Source: Bacillus_BA songklensis | GTDB taxonomy: Bacteria > Bacillota > Bacilli > Bacillales > Bacillaceae_H | Direction of reading: 5' to 3' | Assembly (NCBI RefSeq): GCF_042649685.1 | Contig: NZ_JBHRZT010000073.1 | Coordinates: forward strand, 1 to 64,000 | DNA length: 64,000 nt | In this document: positions 60,781 through 64,000 of the stretch, one piece after another | Numbering within the stretch: the stretch's first letter is position 1 | How the letters are laid out: every line of letters begins with the position of its first letter | The notes under the pieces: model-generated | The model's database searches: none | Seen by the model: the letters and a program-made list of their open reading frames with translations, nothing else | What the model was told of the DNA's origin: nothing | Translations under genes and position numbers: made by a program

Positions 60781-62268
60781 GTGAAAGGAAAATTACGTAT
60801 GACAGCGATTGCAACAGCGTTAGCATTCAGTACAATGGTAGGGGGAAACTTTTCAGCAAGTGCACAAGCGCAAGGAAAAGAAGCCCAGTCCAAAAATTAC
60901 CTTGTTGCTTTTAAACAAAATATACCGGCTAACTACGAGTCACTAATCAAAAATGCGGGCGGAACAGTAGTGCGGGCTCTTCCGGAAATCGGAGGATTGG
61001 AAGTGAAATCAAGCCAATCATCCTTTCTTGATAATCTAAAAGAAATCTCGTCGATTCAAGCGGCAAATTTAGAAGTCACTCACCATCTTGCCTATAAAGA
61101 AAATGATCCAGCTGCGGCAGACGGACAACCCATAACAGACATCCCTCAACCTGAAAATATCAATAGTTACTGGAAGTATCAATGGGATATCCAAAATGTC
61201 ACCAATACTGGAGAATCTTATAAGCTTGAAACAGGTGGAACTGAGAACTCAAATGGGACCGTGAAGCATAAAGCCGTGGTAGGAGTGATTGACAGTGGAA
61301 TCGATCCGAATCATCCAGACTTGAAAGCTAACTATTTAGGAGGAGAAAACTTTGTTCCTGCTGGAGTAGATGAAACAGAAAAAGGAGAGGCTTCAGACGT
61401 GATCGACCGTGATGGACATGGCACGCATGTGGCTGGTTCCATTGCGGCAAATGGAAAAGTGAAAGGAGTAGGGCCAGACCTCGGTATTCGTTCTTATCGC
61501 GTATTTCCTGCAAATGCCGGCGCGCCGACGGCCTGGATTGTGGATGCCATTGTCGCATCAGCCGATGATAAGGTCGATGTGATCAATATGTCCATCGGCG
61601 GTTTTGATATCTTGAAGTATTACTATGAAGGAAATCGGTATAGTGATATCGCAGATGTTCTCTTATGGAAGCGTGCCATTCAATATGCCGTAAATAAGAA
61701 TGTAACAGTGGTGGCAGCAGGCGGGAACGAATCGTTAAATTTAGACGATAAAAAAATGGTAACGGATTACTTAAATCAAGAATACGGTGACCTTGGCTTA
61801 ACATTTAGAGGCCCTACTGTCGAAGTTCCTGGTCAAATTCCAGGTGTCATTACGGTTTCTTCCTCTAACAAATGGTCGACTGATAAAATTGCCTTCTATT
61901 CCAATTATGGAAATCATTTTATTGATGTAGCGGGTCCGGGCGGTGATAATGGCCCTGTATATGCTGAAACTGGAGATTTAAATAAACGTGATTTCCACTA
62001 TCGTGCATTAAGTACATGGCCAACATATTTAGAGCCGTATTTTACAGCTAATTTGCACAATTATGCTCTGCTTCATGGCACATCCATGGCATCTCCGAAA
62101 GTGGCGGGGATTGCAGGGGTTATTAAAGCTGCCCATCCAGAATACACACCTTCTCAGGTAGAAGCTCTTATCCAACAAACAGCCAAAGATTACGGAAAAC
62201 CTGGACAAGATGCACTGTTTGGGTTTGGAGAAGCCAATATTTATAACGCTTTAACAAGTAAAAAGTAA
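60781..62268 (+). CDS. secreted S8 (subtilisin-like) serine protease
   Basis: Extracellular protease of 495 residues. Signal peptide KLRMTAIATALAFSTMVGG ending near ASAQA (about 29), I9-type propeptide (about 38-105), then a subtilase domain. Catalytic Asp171 (VGVIDSGIDP), His213 (DRDGHGTHVAGS), oxyanion Asn in VVAAGGNES, and Ser435 (HGTSMASPKVAG). The spacing between His and Ser is larger than in subtilisin (inserts FDILKYYYEGNRYSD and FRGPTVEVPGQ), as in EpiP/lantibiotic-leader-type peptidases; no lantibiotic genes are nearby. Start GTG behind AGGGGG. Monocistronic. Confidence 0.94.
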   Translation: MKGKLRMTAIATALAFSTMVGGNFSASAQAQGKEAQSKNYLVAFKQNIPANYESLIKNAGGTVVRALPEIGGLEVKSSQSSFLDNLKEISSIQAANLEVTHHLAYKENDPAAADGQPITDIPQPENINSYWKYQWDIQNVTNTGESYKLETGGTENSNGTVKHKAVVGVIDSGIDPNHPDLKANYLGGENFVPAGVDETEKGEASDVIDRDGHGTHVAGSIAANGKVKGVGPDLGIRSYRVFPANAGAPTAWIVDAIVASADDKVDVINMSIGGFDILKYYYEGNRYSDIADVLLWKRAIQYAVNKNVTVVAAGGNESLNLDDKKMVTDYLNQEYGDLGLTFRGPTVEVPGQIPGVITVSSSNKWSTDKIAFYSNYGNHFIDVAGPGGDNGPVYAETGDLNKRDFHYRALSTWPTYLEPYFTANLHNYALLHGTSMASPKVAGIAGVIKAAHPEYTPSQVEALIQQTAKDYGKPGQDALFGFGEANIYNALTSKK

Positions 62269-62564
62269 GACTAAGAGGCGACTTGAAAGGAATAAGGACA
62301 TACTTTTCAAGTCGCCGCCGGCAGCCCCCTTCATGAGAAGCTAAGGTTAAGGGCTTTAATGACGGGGTCTTTCAGTTATTTATTGTTAGAAACTGATGGT
62401 TCAGCCTTTTTTGTTTTAGCTATATAAATATAAGACATGTAAGCAGAAGGAAACTGGAGAACCATTAAAAACTTTCATCTCTTTCTTTCGGTCGCTATAA
62501 TGAGGATAAGTAGAAGAAAGTGATCTCAATGTCCTCAAAATTGCGGGTAAAGGGTGGAAAATCG
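62269..62564. other. gene-free structured stretch
   Basis: A 12-bp hairpin GGCGACTTGAAA...TTTCAAGTCGCC (62277-62316) lacks a T-run. It is followed by AGCCC...GGGCT pairing (62322-62358) and CAGTT...AACTG before a T-run (62388-62415). Looks like structured RNA, but I cannot name a class. Confidence 0.4.
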
Positions 62565-63338
62565 TTGAAAGACAATAAAGTGGCTTTTATTACGGGGAGC
62601 GCGACAGGGCTAGGAAAACGTACAGCCATTGAGCTCGCCAAAAAGGGATTAAATATTATTCTGAACTATAGGAGTAGTGGAGAAAAGGCAAGAGAGTTGG
62701 CATCCCTTTTGGAGGAGGAGTATAAAATCCGTACCCTTGTTTTGCAAGGAGATATATCTGAATATAGTGATTGTGAATCCATGGTTTTCCGTGGTATGGA
62801 ATACTTTGGCCATATAGATATTTTAATTAATAACGCAGGCCCGTATGTATTTGAACGAAAGCGTATGATGGACTACGATGTAGAACAATGGAATTATATG
62901 ATTAATGGGAATTTGAACAGCGCATTTTATCTGTGTAAGTTTATCATTCCGGCTATGCGTCAAAAAGAGTGGGGGCGGATTATCAATATAGGATTTGACC
63001 GGGCCCAAACGGCGCCGGCCTGGAAGTATCGTTCCGCGTTTGCGGCTGCTAAAACCGGGTTGGTCTCACTGACCAAGACTCTTGCGTTAGAAGAAGCGGA
63101 TTATGGCATTACAGTTAACATGGTATGTCCCGGTGATATTAGAGGAGAATGGAAAGAAGCGGATATAGCGGATGTCCGCCAAAGGGCAGAAGGGCAAGCA
63201 TCTTTGCCTCGTATAGGAACAGGGGAGGACATCGCCCGTACCATTGCTTTCTTATGTGAGGAGAATTCCGATTTTATTACCGGTAGTATTATTGAGGTAA
63301 CAGGCGGAAAAGATGTATTATCAAAAGTAAAAGAGTAA
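62565..63338 (+). CDS. short-chain dehydrogenase/reductase-like protein, atypical
   Basis: Rossmann-fold SDR of about 257 residues: cofactor motif TGSATGLG near the start, NYRSS, GDISEYSD, NNAG, and the C-terminal TGSIIEVTGGKD. The classical catalytic tetrad is not intact: the YxxxK position reads FAAAK (Phe for Tyr), and the Ser position lies in NIGFDRAQ without serine. The Lys remains. It may be an inactive or binding-only SDR, or use an unusual mechanism. I take TTG 62565, 7 nt after AAAGGGTGG, because homologues begin at KDNKVAFIT. An ATG at 62529 behind AAGTGAT is possible. Confidence 0.82.
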   Translation: MKDNKVAFITGSATGLGKRTAIELAKKGLNIILNYRSSGEKARELASLLEEEYKIRTLVLQGDISEYSDCESMVFRGMEYFGHIDILINNAGPYVFERKRMMDYDVEQWNYMINGNLNSAFYLCKFIIPAMRQKEWGRIINIGFDRAQTAPAWKYRSAFAAAKTGLVSLTKTLALEEADYGITVNMVCPGDIRGEWKEADIADVRQRAEGQASLPRIGTGEDIARTIAFLCEENSDFITGSIIEVTGGKDVLSKVKE

Positions 63339-63424
63339 AGGTGAATGTCAACAAAGCAGGCAGGTATTATGCCTGTTTTTTCGTCTGTATAAAGCTAGGA
63401 ACCGCAGCTAGATAACAAGAAAAG

Positions 63425-63510
63425 CGGAGCCGCAGCTAAATCAGGGCAGTGATCCCCCACTTAATCTTCTCCGATTACGCTAAGTTTTGAAGTGGGGATC
63501 TTACTGCCCG
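63425..63510. repeat. long imperfect palindrome after the SDR gene
   Basis: GGGCAGTGATCCCCCACTT (63445-63463) pairs with AAGTGGGGATCTTACTGCCC (63490-63509). Direct copies of CCGCAGCTA lie upstream (63402, 63431). Part of the dispersed-repeat unit; it could also act as a bidirectional terminator. Confidence 0.65.
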
Positions 63511-63527
63511 TTGATGTAGGATAAATC
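63501..63527 (+). repeat. dispersed intergenic repeat, copy 3
   Basis: TTACTGCCCGTTGATGTAGG then ATAAATC. Best-preserved left half of the family (GGGGATC before it). Confidence 0.65.
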
Positions 63528-63571
63528 GTTTGCTGCAAGGGGATGTAATCATATAATATGACATGTCTTGA

Positions 63572-64000
63572 TCAGTTTTGGTTATCTTGTTTATCCCCCA
63601 TATGGCGTAAAGCACTCCGGTATTCGCTATCGCGTATAATGGCATCTTCAGCTTTTTTGTCTTTTTCATCTTCTGTTGGGGAGGGATTCCGAAATTGTTG
63701 AAGAGCTTGTCGGTAGCCCTGGTCCCCCATTTTATCGGATGAATCTTGTTTTGGCTTTTTAGACGTTGGTACAGTAGTTATTTCACGGGTTATATTTGAT
63801 GTGCCATCGATGACTTCCGATGTGACTTCACTCTCTGTAGGGGCTGCAGATACATTTGCTTCATATTCTCTTCGTTCTGCTACAGCGGCCTGCGCTGTTT
63901 CCGTTCTTTGCTTGTTTGAAGAAGAGAGGGAACGAGTATTAACGATAATTAATCCAAATATGAGAGCCACGGCAATGATAATACATAAGGTAACAATTAA
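63572..64000 (-). CDS. membrane-anchored protein, truncated by the window edge
   Basis: The minus-strand frame is open to the right edge. The visible N-terminal part is a membrane helix (LIVTLCIIIAVALIFGLIIV) that begins beyond 64000, followed by about 120 hydrophilic residues. These are rich in Glu, Ser, Thr and Lys (REYEANVSAAPTESEVTSEV, SKKPKQDSSDKMGDQGYRQA) and look disordered. The motif YR.AL..(F/M) occurs twice (GYRQALQQF, EYRSALRHM). I do not recognise the family. A GTG at 63970 is in frame, but it lies inside the helix and is an unlikely start. Confidence 0.6.
   Translation of the reverse strand, partial: LIVTLCIIIAVALIFGLIIVNTRSLSSSNKQRTETAQAAVAERREYEANVSAAPTESEVTSEVIDGTSNITREITTVPTSKKPKQDSSDKMGDQGYRQALQQFRNPSPTEDEKDKKAEDAIIRDSEYRSALRHMGDKQDNQN

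Overview
The window is the origin-of-replication neighbourhood of a low-GC, spore-forming member of the Bacillaceae. The gene order is the classic Bacillus one, shown with dnaA on the minus strand. Spore and Bacillus markers include spoIIIJ, jag, spo0J/soj/noc, yyaC, remB, the walRKHIJ-htrA operon and a Lys-Glu-Asp-Phe tRNA cluster after purA. Protein sequences resemble Bacillus subtilis without being identical, so I name the family but not the species.

Left part (1-11 kb, mostly minus strand): tandem strong promoters and leader of an rRNA operon that runs off the left edge, then an HD-GYP-like protein, gyrA, gyrB, remB, recF, yaaA, dnaN and dnaA. Replication origin elements lie on both sides of dnaA. 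DnaA boxes sit upstream (10.5-10.9 kb). The dnaA-dnaN gap holds DnaA boxes, DnaA-trio-like TAG/TAA triplets and an AT-rich unwinding region.

Middle part (11-43.2 kb, nearly all plus strand): rpmH-rnpA-spoIIIJ-jag, mnmE-mnmG-rsmG, noc, soj-spo0J, yyaC (minus), a YkvI-like transporter, an MscS channel, yyzM, yyaE, ychF, rpsF-ssb-rpsR, yybS-gdpP-rplI-dnaB, purA, four tRNAs, the Wal operon, htrA, yyzF and rlmH. Chromosome-organisation sites are embedded in it: an exact parS in spo0J, a 15/16 parS in walK, a degenerate parS in a terminator before noc, and two DnaA-box clusters (jag-mnmE and htrA-rlmH). Readable regulation includes a PurR operator before purA, an S6:S18-type leader before rpsF, and many intrinsic terminators.

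Right part (43.2-64 kb, accessory): thioesterase and unknown genes, a polar amino-acid ABC transporter, a DUF962 protein, and a complete plasmid-type actin partition cassette: 20-bp-period iterons, a ParM-like actin and a ParR-like ribbon-helix-helix protein. Then come a fatty acid desaturase, an AlbA/Schlafen-type ATP-binding protein with ten exact-period 21-bp repeats, a YbaK-type deacylase, topoisomerase III and a double P-loop ATPase. Two decayed genes follow (a frameshifted endonuclease and a PTS EIIB stump), then a secreted subtilase, an SDR protein lacking the usual catalytic residues, and a truncated membrane-anchored ORF at the right edge. The most notable item is the chromosomal ParMRC-like cassette about 38 kb from oriC, on a chromosome that also encodes ParABS and Noc.
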